Of a stretch of 32,785 bases of DNA, positions 8,017 to 15,166 are shown piece by piece. The stretch comes from JALYLC01 sp035696365 (lineage in GTDB: Bacteria; Actinomycetota; Thermoleophilia; Gaiellales; JALYLC01). A model generated the notes under the pieces. It ran no database searches, was not told the origin of the DNA, and saw only the letters and a program-made list of their open reading frames with translations. The DNA is taken from NCBI GenBank assembly GCA_035696365.1, contig DASRQS010000070.1:1-32785 (forward strand). Direction: 5' to 3'. Every line of letters starts with the position of its first letter. The first letter of the stretch is position 1. The position numbers were made by a program, and so were the translations under genes.

Positions 8017-8396
8017 GCGGACGCCGTCATCCGGCGGAGCGTCGTCGCTTCCCCCGCATCGCCCAGGAGCTCGTGGTGCGCTACGAAGCGCTCGACGAGC
8101 AGCCCACGCGCGATCAGGGTCGCACGCTCAACCTCTCGGCCGGCGGCGTTCTCATCCTCGCGCATCAACCCCTGCCCGCAGGGCAGCGCATCCGCGTCGT
8201 GCTCGCCCTGCCCGGTGACGATTCCCCGATCGAAATCACCGGGCAGGTCGGGCGCGTGCGCTCTCTCTCCGATCGCGTGCACGAGGTCGCGATCGAGTTC
8301 GTCGAGGGCAACATCGGTGTCCAGCGCACGCTCCTCGATTACATCGAGGAGCGCGTCAGCGGGGACCCCGAGCCTGTCGGCCCCATGTCCGCCTGA
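8013..8396 (+). CDS. PilZ domain protein (cyclic di-GMP receptor)
   Basis: 127 aa, essentially one PilZ domain. Both ligand motifs are visible: the arginine-rich RRRFPR near residue 12 (RxxxR) and NLSAGG (D/NxSxxG) about residues 42-47, followed by beta strands (QRIRVVLALP, IEITGQVGRVR, HEVAIEFVEG) and a C-terminal helix (QRTLLDYIEERV). With both motifs intact it should bind c-di-GMP. GTG start at 8013 overlaps the sigma stop (GTGA), so it is co-translated with the sigma factor. PilZ proteins typically tune motility or exopolysaccharide; being paired with a sigma factor behind a sigma-28-like promoter suggests a link between flagellar gene expression and c-di-GMP. No other domain is attached that would name its target. 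Confidence 0.9.
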   Translation: MSGRRHPAERRRFPRIAQELVVRYEALDEQPTRDQGRTLNLSAGGVLILAHQPLPAGQRIRVVLALPGDDSPIEITGQVGRVRSLSDRVHEVAIEFVEGNIGVQRTLLDYIEERVSGDPEPVGPMSA

Positions 8397-8402
8397 TCTC
8401 GG

Positions 8403-9806
8403 TCAGGCGACGCGCGTGGCGGCGCCGGCACGAGCCATGCGCGCATTGGCCGCGCGCTCGGCGCAGCGCTGCAGCGACTCGGACACCGAGGGATTGACCG
8501 CGCCGGTCTCGGCCAGCGTGTCGACCGTCAGCTGCGCCTTCACGGCCAGCGCGACCGTGGTGATCACCTCGGACGCGCGGTAGCCGACGATCGACCCGCC
8601 GAGCACGCGGCCGTTGTCGGGATCCCAGACGAGCTTGATCATGCCGTCGGACTGACCGGCGATCAGGCCGCGCGGATTGGCGCGCAGCGGCTGGCGCGTG
8701 ACGGCGACGCGCACGCCCTGCTCCTCGGCCTTGCTCTCGGTGAGGCCGACACCGGCCACCTCGGGTCGCGTGAAGACGGTGCCCGCGATGGCGTCGAGGC
8801 TCATCGGCTCGACCGGGCGGCCGAGCGCCGAGAGCGCGGCGATGCGGCCCTGCATGGCCGCGGTGGAGGCCAGCATCCAGCCACCCGTCACGTCGCCGGC
8901 GGCCGAGATCTGCTCGTTCGTCGTGCGGCAGCATCCGTTGGTCTCGATCTCGCCGCGCGGGCCAACTTCGACGCCGACGGACTCGAGCCCGAGCTCGTCA
9001 GTGTGCGCGCGCATGCCCATGCAGATGATCGCGTGCGAGCCGATGAACTCGCGGCCGTCCTGGGCCTTCACGCGCACGGTCTCGTCGATCCGCTCCACGT
9101 CGGATGCGCGGGCACCGAGCTCGATCGCCATGCCGCGACCCAGGAAGGCCTCGTGCACCACGTCGGCGACGTCGCGGTCCTCCGAGGGCAGGATCTGCGG
9201 CCGCGAAGAGAGCAGCGTGACGCGCGAGCCGCAGCTCTGGAAGAACTCGGCGAACTCGCAGCCGGTGGCGCCTGCGCCGACCACCAGCAGTTGCTCGGGA
9301 AGAGCGTGGAGGCCCAGCACGTCGCGCGTGTTGAGCACGCGCTGGTGGTCGACCTGCGCGAACGGCGGCTCCCAGGGCGCCGCGCCGGTGCACACGAGCA
9401 GATGGTCGTACTCCAGCGTGCGCGGTCCGCGCTCTGTCGTCACGACGAGGACGCCGTCGCGCTCGATGGCGCCCTGGCCGTAGATGATCGTGGCCTCGAT
9501 CAGGTCGAGCCGCTCACGAACCCCGCGAGACTGGTGCTGGCCGATGAAGCGGGCGTGCGCCTCAGCCCGCAGCAGGTCGACGCGCGGTCGCCCGTGCTCG
9601 AACACGAGCCCGCGCGACTCGGCGCGCTCGATCTCGGCCATCGAGGAGGCGACCTGCAGCAGCGTCTTGGACGGAATGCCGTCGGTCATCGTCCAGTTGC
9701 CGCCGAGCGCCATGCGGTCGACGATCGTCACCTCGGCGCCCAGCGCGGCGGCCGTCGAGGCCGCGGCATAACCCGCCGGCCCGGAACCCAGGATCACGAA
9801 GCGCAT
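8403..9806 (-). CDS. Flavoprotein pyridine nucleotide oxidoreductase, lipoamide-dehydrogenase fold without redox cysteines
   Basis: 467 aa: FAD-binding domain (VILGSGPAGYAAA, residues 4-16), NAD(P)-binding domain (LLVVGAGATGCEFAEFF), second FAD motif (ISAAGDVTGG) and C-terminal dimerisation domain. In disulfide reductases residues 36-47 read GTCLNVGCIPSK; here they read GNWTMTDGIPSK, with both cysteines replaced (W38, G43). The C-terminal catalytic His-Glu pair (HPTxSE) is replaced by NPSVSE, losing the His. It therefore cannot do dithiol chemistry. Mycobacterial LpdA (Rv3303c, an NAD(P)H:quinone reductase) and soluble transhydrogenase SthA are family members with similar losses, so a quinone reductase or transhydrogenase-type hydride transfer is likely. 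ATG start; the neighbouring PilZ gene is convergent with a 6-nt gap. Confidence 0.9.
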   Translation of the reverse strand: MRFVILGSGPAGYAAASTAAALGAEVTIVDRMALGGNWTMTDGIPSKTLLQVASSMAEIERAESRGLVFEHGRPRVDLLRAEAHARFIGQHQSRGVRERLDLIEATIIYGQGAIERDGVLVVTTERGPRTLEYDHLLVCTGAAPWEPPFAQVDHQRVLNTRDVLGLHALPEQLLVVGAGATGCEFAEFFQSCGSRVTLLSSRPQILPSEDRDVADVVHEAFLGRGMAIELGARASDVERIDETVRVKAQDGREFIGSHAIICMGMRAHTDELGLESVGVEVGPRGEIETNGCCRTTNEQISAAGDVTGGWMLASTAAMQGRIAALSALGRPVEPMSLDAIAGTVFTRPEVAGVGLTESKAEEQGVRVAVTRQPLRANPRGLIAGQSDGMIKLVWDPDNGRVLGGSIVGYRASEVITTVALAVKAQLTVDTLAETGAVNPSVSESLQRCAERAANARMARAGAATRVA

Positions 9807-9828
9807 GTGCTCACGTCTCGAATGCTAG

Positions 9829-10170
9829 TCAGGAAGCCGTGCGCTGAGGAAGTGGCCGCGGATCGTGCGTGCGAAGGGGCTCGGCGCGCCGGCGAGGGGG
9901 ACTGCGCAGCGGCAGGCCGCGCACCGCCGGCCGCGGCGCGCGCGGCCGTGGCGTCCGCCTGCGCACGCCGGGACCGCCCGGAGGCGGCGGAGGCTTGACG
10001 CGCGGCTCCCCACCACCGCCGCTGTCGTCGTCGCTCCAGCCGCCGTCCATCTCACCCTGCTCCCAGGCCTTGTCCTGCGCGCGCATGACCTTGAAGATGA
10101 AGTAGAACAGGCCGATCAGCGGCAGCTTGAGGCCGAGGATCAGCCAGAGGAACCAGAGTTCGTGACTCAC
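9829..10170 (-). CDS. Small membrane protein with Pro/Arg-rich cytoplasmic tail, unknown function
   Basis: 113 aa, function not recognised. Residues 3-27 form one membrane helix (ELWFLWLILGLKLPLIGLFY), followed by a charged stretch (KVMRAQDKAWEQGEMDGG), an acidic/Gly run, then PPPPPGGPG and a strongly basic Arg/Pro tail of about 55 residues. The first 45 residues look like ordinary protein; the tail is low-complexity and could be intrinsically disordered, possibly binding DNA, RNA or acidic surfaces. GTG 10170 was chosen because it starts just before the membrane helix; TACCCT lies 9 nt upstream on the same strand. It is divergent from the MFS gene and ends 22 nt before the flavoprotein gene on the same strand, so they may be co-transcribed. 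Confidence 0.65.
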   Translation of the reverse strand: MSHELWFLWLILGLKLPLIGLFYFIFKVMRAQDKAWEQGEMDGGWSDDDSGGGGEPRVKPPPPPGGPGVRRRTPRPRAPRPAVRGLPLRSPPRRRAEPLRTHDPRPLPQRTAS

Positions 10171-10223
10171 GTGACACGTAGGGTACCGCGCGCGCCCGCG
10201 GCGCGTCAGCCGATTTCGTGCGA

Positions 10224-10229
10224 CATGCT
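10224..10229 (+). promoter_or_regulatory. Weak -10 box CATGCT for MFS gene
   Basis: CATGCT ends 6 nt before GTG 10236, the spacing of the other leaderless starts here, but the first base departs from TANNNT. It helps choose 10236 over the in-frame GTG at 10218. Confidence 0.25.
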
Positions 10230-10235
10230 TACCCG

Positions 10236-11525
10236 GTGAGCGCACCGTTGGATCTCATCGTTCCGCGCGAGCTGGTGCGAGCGACGGGCCGGCTCGCGGG
10301 CGCGCAGGTGTTCGTGAGCGCCTCGCTTCCGCTCAACGCCACGGTGGGCGCGGTCGCCGCCAAGCGGCTCTCGGGCCACGAGGGGCTGGCGGGCACGAGC
10401 GTGGGCATCGCGTTCCTGTTCAGCGTGCTGTCGCTCTACATCGTCAGCAGCATCGCGCAGAACCTCGGGCGCAAGCCCGTCCTGCTCGCAGGGCTGAGCC
10501 TGCTGGCGCTCGGGGCGCTGATCTGCGGACTCGCCATCTGGGCCGGCAGTTACGCGCTCTTCGTGCTGGGCACCGCGGTCTTCGGCAGCGGCCAGGGCCC
10601 GTCGACGCTGGGGCGCGCCGCAGCAGCCGACCTCTACCCGCCGATGCTGCGCGGCCGGGGGGTCGGCACCGTCGCGACCGCCGGCGCGATCGGCGCCGTC
10701 GTCGGGCCGCTGATCGCGATCGGAGCGGGCGGCGGTGCGGTGGCGCTCGGCATCGCGCGCTCGGCCGGCCCGTTTCTCGCGGTGCCGCTGCTGGGAGTGA
10801 TCGCGGTCTGGCTGATCGCCCGCATGCATCCCGATCCGCGTGAGGTGGCCTCCAACCTCGGGCACTGGTATCGCAAGCTACCGCCGATCCCCGAGCCTCC
10901 TCCACCGAGGCCCCGCAGGGAGCTCATTCGCCTGGCGCCGGCCCGCGCCGCCATCACGGCGACCGCGTTCGGCCAGGCCGCGATGGTGGGAGTGATGGCC
11001 ATCACCGCAGTCGAGCTCGGCGACCACGGCTGGGCCGACTGGGAGGTGCAGCTGCTCATGGCCGCGCACTTCGTCGGCATGTTCGCGCTGGCCTATCCCG
11101 TCGGCCTGCTGGCGGACCGGATCGGGCGCCGGCGCACGAGCCTGCTCGGGCTCGGGGCCTGCGCCGTGGGCGCGTTTGGCACGGCGCTGACGGGCGCCTC
11201 GCCGTTGATCACGCCGTTCTTCTTCCTGATCGGCCTCGGCTGGGCGGGCTGCTTCGTCGCGGGCACGTCGATCCTCGCCGACATCACCTCGCCCCGCGAG
11301 CGCGGCGTGCTCACGGCCAGCAACGACCTGATCGTGGCGCTGTGCGCGGCAACCGCCTCGATCGCCGCCGGCGTCCTGCTCTCAGGCGTTGGCTTCTGGG
11401 CCGTGGGCGTCGTGTTCGGGACGCTGCTGGCCATCGCCGTCCCGGGGCTGCTGCGGTTGCAGGAGCCCACGGTCGGCGTGTACGTCGAGACGCCGACCGC
11501 CGAGCTCGCCGGGCGTCCGGTCTAG
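10236..11525 (+). CDS. Major facilitator superfamily transporter
   Basis: About 429 aa inner-membrane transporter with two six-helix halves separated by a cytoplasmic loop (residues about 205-230, rich in Pro/Arg: IPEPPPPRPRRE). The MFS motif A loop appears in both halves: QNLGRKPVLLAG (between helices 2 and 3) and LADRIGRRRTSLLG (helices 8 and 9). GQGPSTLGRAAAADLYPP and SILADITSPRERGVLTA are typical cytoplasmic-facing segments. The substrate cannot be read; the shape fits drug/metabolite efflux. GTG 10236 is taken as the start because a -10-like box precedes it at 6 nt; GTG 10218 would add six residues. Convergent with threonine synthase, 3 nt apart. Confidence 0.85.
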   Translation: MSAPLDLIVPRELVRATGRLAGAQVFVSASLPLNATVGAVAAKRLSGHEGLAGTSVGIAFLFSVLSLYIVSSIAQNLGRKPVLLAGLSLLALGALICGLAIWAGSYALFVLGTAVFGSGQGPSTLGRAAAADLYPPMLRGRGVGTVATAGAIGAVVGPLIAIGAGGGAVALGIARSAGPFLAVPLLGVIAVWLIARMHPDPREVASNLGHWYRKLPPIPEPPPPRPRRELIRLAPARAAITATAFGQAAMVGVMAITAVELGDHGWADWEVQLLMAAHFVGMFALAYPVGLLADRIGRRRTSLLGLGACAVGAFGTALTGASPLITPFFFLIGLGWAGCFVAGTSILADITSPRERGVLTASNDLIVALCAATASIAAGVLLSGVGFWAVGVVFGTLLAIAVPGLLRLQEPTVGVYVETPTAELAGRPV

Positions 11526-11528
11526 AAC

Positions 11529-12905
11529 TCAAGCGCCGGCGACGCGCTCGACGAGGCGCCTGACGGCGCCCGTGTCGGCGGCGACGCGCTCGCTGCGCTC
11601 GGGGAGCTCGTGCAGGTCGGCGAGCGCCGGCGGAAGCGCCGGGGAGATCCCGGTCGCGCGCTCGACGGCAGCGGGGAACTTCGCGGGGTGCGCGGTCGCC
11701 AGCGCGACCAGGGGCGCCGATCGGCCAGACCGGCGGCGGCGCCCGGCGGTCAGCCCCACGGCGGTGTGCGGGTCGAGCAGTGTGCCGCTTCTGTCGTATT
11801 CGCCGCGCATCGCCTCGAGCGTTGCGTCATCGTCCAGGGTCGAGGCCTCGAACAGCTCGCGCAGCGCGGCCAGGGCGCTCGCGTCAAGGGTGAGCGACCC
11901 CGTCTCCGCGAAGGTCGCAAGCTCGCTCGCGGTGCGCTCCGGGTCGCGCGCGTACAGCTCGAAGAGCAGTCGCTCGAGGTTGGACGAGATCTGGATGTCC
12001 ATGCTCGGGCTGAGCGTGTGCACGACGCCGCGCGTCTCGAGGCGCCCGCTCTCCAGCAGGCGCGGCAGGATGTCGTTGGCGTTGGAGCCGATCACGAGCC
12101 GCTCCAGCGGTGTGCCCGCGGCGCGCGCGACCCAGCCGGACAGCACGTTGCCGAAGTTGCCGGTCGGCACGGCGAACGCGAGCGCGCGGCCGCCGAGCGC
12201 GTTCGCGGCCCAGGTGTAGTACGCCACCTGCGCGGCGATGCGCGCCCAGTTGATGGAGTTCATCGCCGCCAATCCGGCGCGCTCGCGCAAGGCGGGATCG
12301 CCGAACAGCTGCTTGACGATGCGCTGGCAGTCGTCGAACGTCCCCTCGACGGCCACCGCATGCACGTTCGGGGCGTCGGCCGTCGTCATCTGGCGTCGCT
12401 GGACGTCGCTCACGCGGCCCTCGGGATAGAGCACGACGATCTCGGCGCGACTGCACGAGGCGAGTCCCGAGATCGCGGCCGAGCCCGTATCGCCTGAGGT
12501 GGCAACGAGCACTGTGATGCGCTCGTCGCGCTCGCTCAGGACGTGGTCGAAGAGCCGCCCGACCAGCTGCAGCGCGAGATCCTTGAAGGCCAGCGTCGGC
12601 CCGTGGAAGAGCTCCAGCAGCCACTCGTCGGCGTCGAGCTGCACCAGCGGGCAGACAGCGGGGTGGCGGAAGCCCGCGTAGGCCTCGGCGCAGAGCCGCT
12701 GCAGCAGCGCGGGCTCGAGCTCGTCGCCCGCGAATGCGCCGACCACGCCTGCGGCGACGCTCGCGTAGCTCTCACCCGGGCTCGTCGGGGGCAGCTCGGG
12801 CCAGCGCTCCGGCACGTAGAGACCGCCGTCGCTCGCGAGCCCGGCGAGCAGGGTGTCGCTGAAGCCGAGCGCAGGGGCGCGGCCGCGGGTCGAGACGTAG
12901 CGCAC
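11529..12905 (-). CDS. thrC: Threonine synthase (long, E. coli/yeast type)
   Basis: PLP enzyme converting O-phosphohomoserine to threonine. 458 aa. The N-terminus RYVSTRGRAPALGFSDTLL is typical of the long form; PLP Lys is K108 in FHGPTLAFKDLALQ; phosphate and PLP contacts are ATSGDTGSAAI, MNSINWARI and PTGNFGN. All look intact. It is the last gene of a tightly packed five-gene run (lyase homologue, UbiD, kinase, enolase homologue, thrC) and starts at GTG 12905, 3 nt after the enolase-like stop. Either threonine synthesis is merely co-transcribed, or this enzyme acts on a phosphorylated analogue made by the upstream kinase. The sequence alone gives no reason to doubt the classical reaction. 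Confidence 0.93.
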   Translation of the reverse strand: MRYVSTRGRAPALGFSDTLLAGLASDGGLYVPERWPELPPTSPGESYASVAAGVVGAFAGDELEPALLQRLCAEAYAGFRHPAVCPLVQLDADEWLLELFHGPTLAFKDLALQLVGRLFDHVLSERDERITVLVATSGDTGSAAISGLASCSRAEIVVLYPEGRVSDVQRRQMTTADAPNVHAVAVEGTFDDCQRIVKQLFGDPALRERAGLAAMNSINWARIAAQVAYYTWAANALGGRALAFAVPTGNFGNVLSGWVARAAGTPLERLVIGSNANDILPRLLESGRLETRGVVHTLSPSMDIQISSNLERLLFELYARDPERTASELATFAETGSLTLDASALAALRELFEASTLDDDATLEAMRGEYDRSGTLLDPHTAVGLTAGRRRRSGRSAPLVALATAHPAKFPAAVERATGISPALPPALADLHELPERSERVAADTGAVRRLVERVAGA

Positions 12906-12908
12906 GGC

Positions 12909-14192
12909 TCAGACCGTAGAGGAACGCGGTTGCGCGACGTGCCACGGCGCGAGCTCCGCGGCGGGGAACTCGGCCTCGATGCGCAGCAGGCGATTCCACT
13001 TGGCCGTGCGCTCGGAGCGCTGCGTCGAGCCGACCTTGATCTGGCCGCTGCGCCAGCCGACCGCGAGATCGGCCAGCCAGGCGTCCTCGCTGTCGCCCGA
13101 GCGCCCCGAGACGACCGTCGCGTAGCCCTCGCGCTGTGCCAGCTCGAGCGTCTCGCGGGCGTCCGAGAGCGTGCCGGCCTGGTTGGGCTTGACCAGCACC
13201 GCGTTGGCAACCCCGGCCGCCATCCCGTGTGCCAGCCGGTCGGCCGAGGTCGCGAAAAGGTCGTCGCCGAGCAGCTGGACACCGGTGCCGAGCAGGTCGG
13301 TTGCGAGGCGCCAGGCCTCCCAGTCGTCCTCGCTCAGCGGATCCTCGATCGAGACGAGCGGGTAGCGCTGCGCCCAGCCCGCGACCTCGCGCGCCATGCC
13401 CGCGCCGTCGAGGCTGCGCTGTTCGCGCACGAGCCGGTAGCTCTCGCCGTCGAAGAGCTGCGTGGCCGCGACGTCGAGCGCGAGGGAGGCCTCGATCCCG
13501 GCGCGCTCGATCCCGCGGGTCGCGATCTCCAGCGCCTCCTCGTTGGAGGCGAGCGGCGCGGCCAGGCCGCCCTCGTCGGCGACCAGCGCGGTGGCATGGC
13601 CGCGCTCGTGCAGCTCGACGGCCGCGCCGTGACGCACCCGGGCGGCGTGCTCGATGGCCTCGCCGAACGTCCGCGCAGCAACGGGGATCACGAGCACGTC
13701 CTGCACGTCGACGGCGCGCCCGGCGTGCGCCCCGCCCGAGAGCATGTTGACCATGGGCATCGGCAGCAGCGGCGGGCGACCGGGGGCGAGCAGATGCCAG
13801 AGTGGCACGCGGGCCGCCTCGGCGGCGGCCAGCGCGCAGGCCACCGAGGCCGCCAGCACGGCATTGCCGCCCAGGCGCGCGAGCGAGGGCGTGCCGTCGA
13901 GATCCCGTAGTGCGGCGTCGATCACGGCCTGATCGGCGGCGTCGCGCCCGCGCAGCAGCGCGGCGATCTCGCCGTTGACCGCGGCCACCGCGTCGCGCAC
14001 GCCGCGCCCGGCGTAGCGCTCGCCGCCGTCGCGGCGCTCGTGCGCCTCGTGGCGGCCCGTGGACGCGCCGGCGGGCACCGTCGCGCAGCCTTGCGCGCCG
14101 CCCGCGAGGGAGATGACGCAGGCCACCGTCGGCGTTCCGCGCGAATCGAGCGCCTCGAACGCCAGCACACCCTCGATCGAGCGCTCGCTCAC
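12909..14192 (-). CDS. Enolase homologue with altered active-site residues
   Basis: 427 aa, full enolase length and order: DSRGTPTV, PAGASTGRHEA (mobile loop), GGAHAGRAVDVQD, ADEGGLAAPLASNEEAL, ALDVAA, SIEDPLSEDDWEA, GDDLF, VKPNQAGTL, VSGRSGDSED, GQIKVGSTQRSERTAKWN. Metal ligands (D of LDVAA, E of SIED, D of GDD), the general base Lys (VKPNQ) and the DEGG Glu are kept. Two pocket residues are changed: the Glu of the usual DIQEF is D165, and the His of SHRSGE is G363; the loop Ser of PSGASTG is Ala and KxNQ has Pro. Ordinary enolases hold these constant, so it may act on a substrate other than 2-phosphoglycerate, as with the enolase homologue in bialaphos biosynthesis. GTG start overlaps the kinase stop by 4 nt. 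Alternatively it is the cell's divergent glycolytic enolase. Confidence 0.88.
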   Translation of the reverse strand: MSERSIEGVLAFEALDSRGTPTVACVISLAGGAQGCATVPAGASTGRHEAHERRDGGERYAGRGVRDAVAAVNGEIAALLRGRDAADQAVIDAALRDLDGTPSLARLGGNAVLAASVACALAAAEAARVPLWHLLAPGRPPLLPMPMVNMLSGGAHAGRAVDVQDVLVIPVAARTFGEAIEHAARVRHGAAVELHERGHATALVADEGGLAAPLASNEEALEIATRGIERAGIEASLALDVAATQLFDGESYRLVREQRSLDGAGMAREVAGWAQRYPLVSIEDPLSEDDWEAWRLATDLLGTGVQLLGDDLFATSADRLAHGMAAGVANAVLVKPNQAGTLSDARETLELAQREGYATVVSGRSGDSEDAWLADLAVGWRSGQIKVGSTQRSERTAKWNRLLRIEAEFPAAELAPWHVAQPRSSTV

Positions 14193-15166
14193 GCGCAGGA
14201 CGCTACTACGGCCGCGAGCTCGGGTGCCGGGTCGAGCACGAGGCGCTGGCCGAGCGTGCGCGCCCGCCTGATCGTCCTGGCCCCGAGGAAGGTGGCCGGC
14301 GAGCGGCCGTCGGTGCGTGCGAGCAGCATGGCGCCCGTGTGGGCGGTCAGCGAGCGCTGCGCCGGGACGAGCGTCGGTGCGCGCCGTGCATAGGCCGCGG
14401 TGAAGCGCTGCACCAGCTCGCTGCAGGCCGCTGCGAGCGCGGGTCGCTCGAGCGCCGTCAGCAGCGGAAAGGCCAGGAAGAAGGCGAGGTCGAAGACGGG
14501 GTGCCCGTAGTGCGCGACCTCGGCGTCCAGGATCCACGCGCCGTCGGGGCCGAGCAGGATGTTCTTGGGCGCGTAATCGCCGTGCACCAGGCACGTGCGG
14601 CCGTCGCGCAGCTCCTCCACGAGCGGCTGCAGCGCTCCCGCGAGCTGGGGGAGCTGCGCCATCACGACTCCGTGATACGGCTCGAGGCGCAGCTGCGCGA
14701 AGGCCTCGTAGTCGGCGAAGGCCGCGGCAACCTCGGCATCGCCCGCCGTGGCCGCGTGCAGCCGCCCGAGCGTCTCGCCGGCCCAGTGACCGGAGGCGGC
14801 GTGCGGGCGGCCGGCGAGCAGCTCGGCCTGCCAGTTGCGCCAGCCGCGCGGCGCGTGCTGGAGCACGACGACGTGCTCTGCCTCGTCGCTGTCCACGACC
14901 GGCGGCACGCGTCCCGGGATGAGTCGCGCCGCCAGCCGCAGCGCGGCCGCCTCGGTGTCGGTGCGCCGCGCCGGCGCGATCCATTCCCCGGCCACGCGCA
15001 GCTGCGGCAGGGCTTGCTTGACGACCAGCGCAATCCCCGGCCCGCGGACTGCCAGCACGGTGCCCGACACGCCGCCCGCCAGCTCCTCCACGGTCAGCTG
15101 CGCATCGCTTGGCACGACGCCGCGCGCGACGAGATACTCGACGACGGTGCCCGCCGCGAGCGTCAT
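14189..15166 (-). CDS. APH/choline kinase-fold small-molecule kinase (MtnK-like)
   Basis: 325 aa. Predicted ATP-dependent phosphorylation of a small alcohol. N-lobe: LVVKQALPQLRVAGEWIAP resembles the Lys loop of 5-methylthioribose kinase (KQAxPxxxVxxEW). C-lobe: catalytic LVHGDYAPKNILL (HGDxxxxN) and metal-binding WILDAEVAHYGHP (DxE in place of the classical DFG/DFE), then LAFFLAFPLLTA. Aminoglycoside resistance enzymes share the fold but lack the KQALP stretch. Homoserine kinase type II also has this fold, which is worth noting because thrC is two genes downstream, though the N-lobe looks MtnK-like rather than ThrB2-like. ATG 15166 overlaps the UbiD stop (ATGA) and its stop overlaps the enolase-like start (GTGA), so the four genes are translationally linked. 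Confidence 0.85.
   Translation of the reverse strand: MTLAAGTVVEYLVARGVVPSDAQLTVEELAGGVSGTVLAVRGPGIALVVKQALPQLRVAGEWIAPARRTDTEAAALRLAARLIPGRVPPVVDSDEAEHVVVLQHAPRGWRNWQAELLAGRPHAASGHWAGETLGRLHAATAGDAEVAAAFADYEAFAQLRLEPYHGVVMAQLPQLAGALQPLVEELRDGRTCLVHGDYAPKNILLGPDGAWILDAEVAHYGHPVFDLAFFLAFPLLTALERPALAAACSELVQRFTAAYARRAPTLVPAQRSLTAHTGAMLLARTDGRSPATFLGARTIRRARTLGQRLVLDPAPELAAVVASCA

Noticed and set aside
11529..12905. Threonine synthase as a functionally diverged enzyme
   Set aside because: All catalytic and phosphate-binding motifs look canonical; only its neighbours are unusual.
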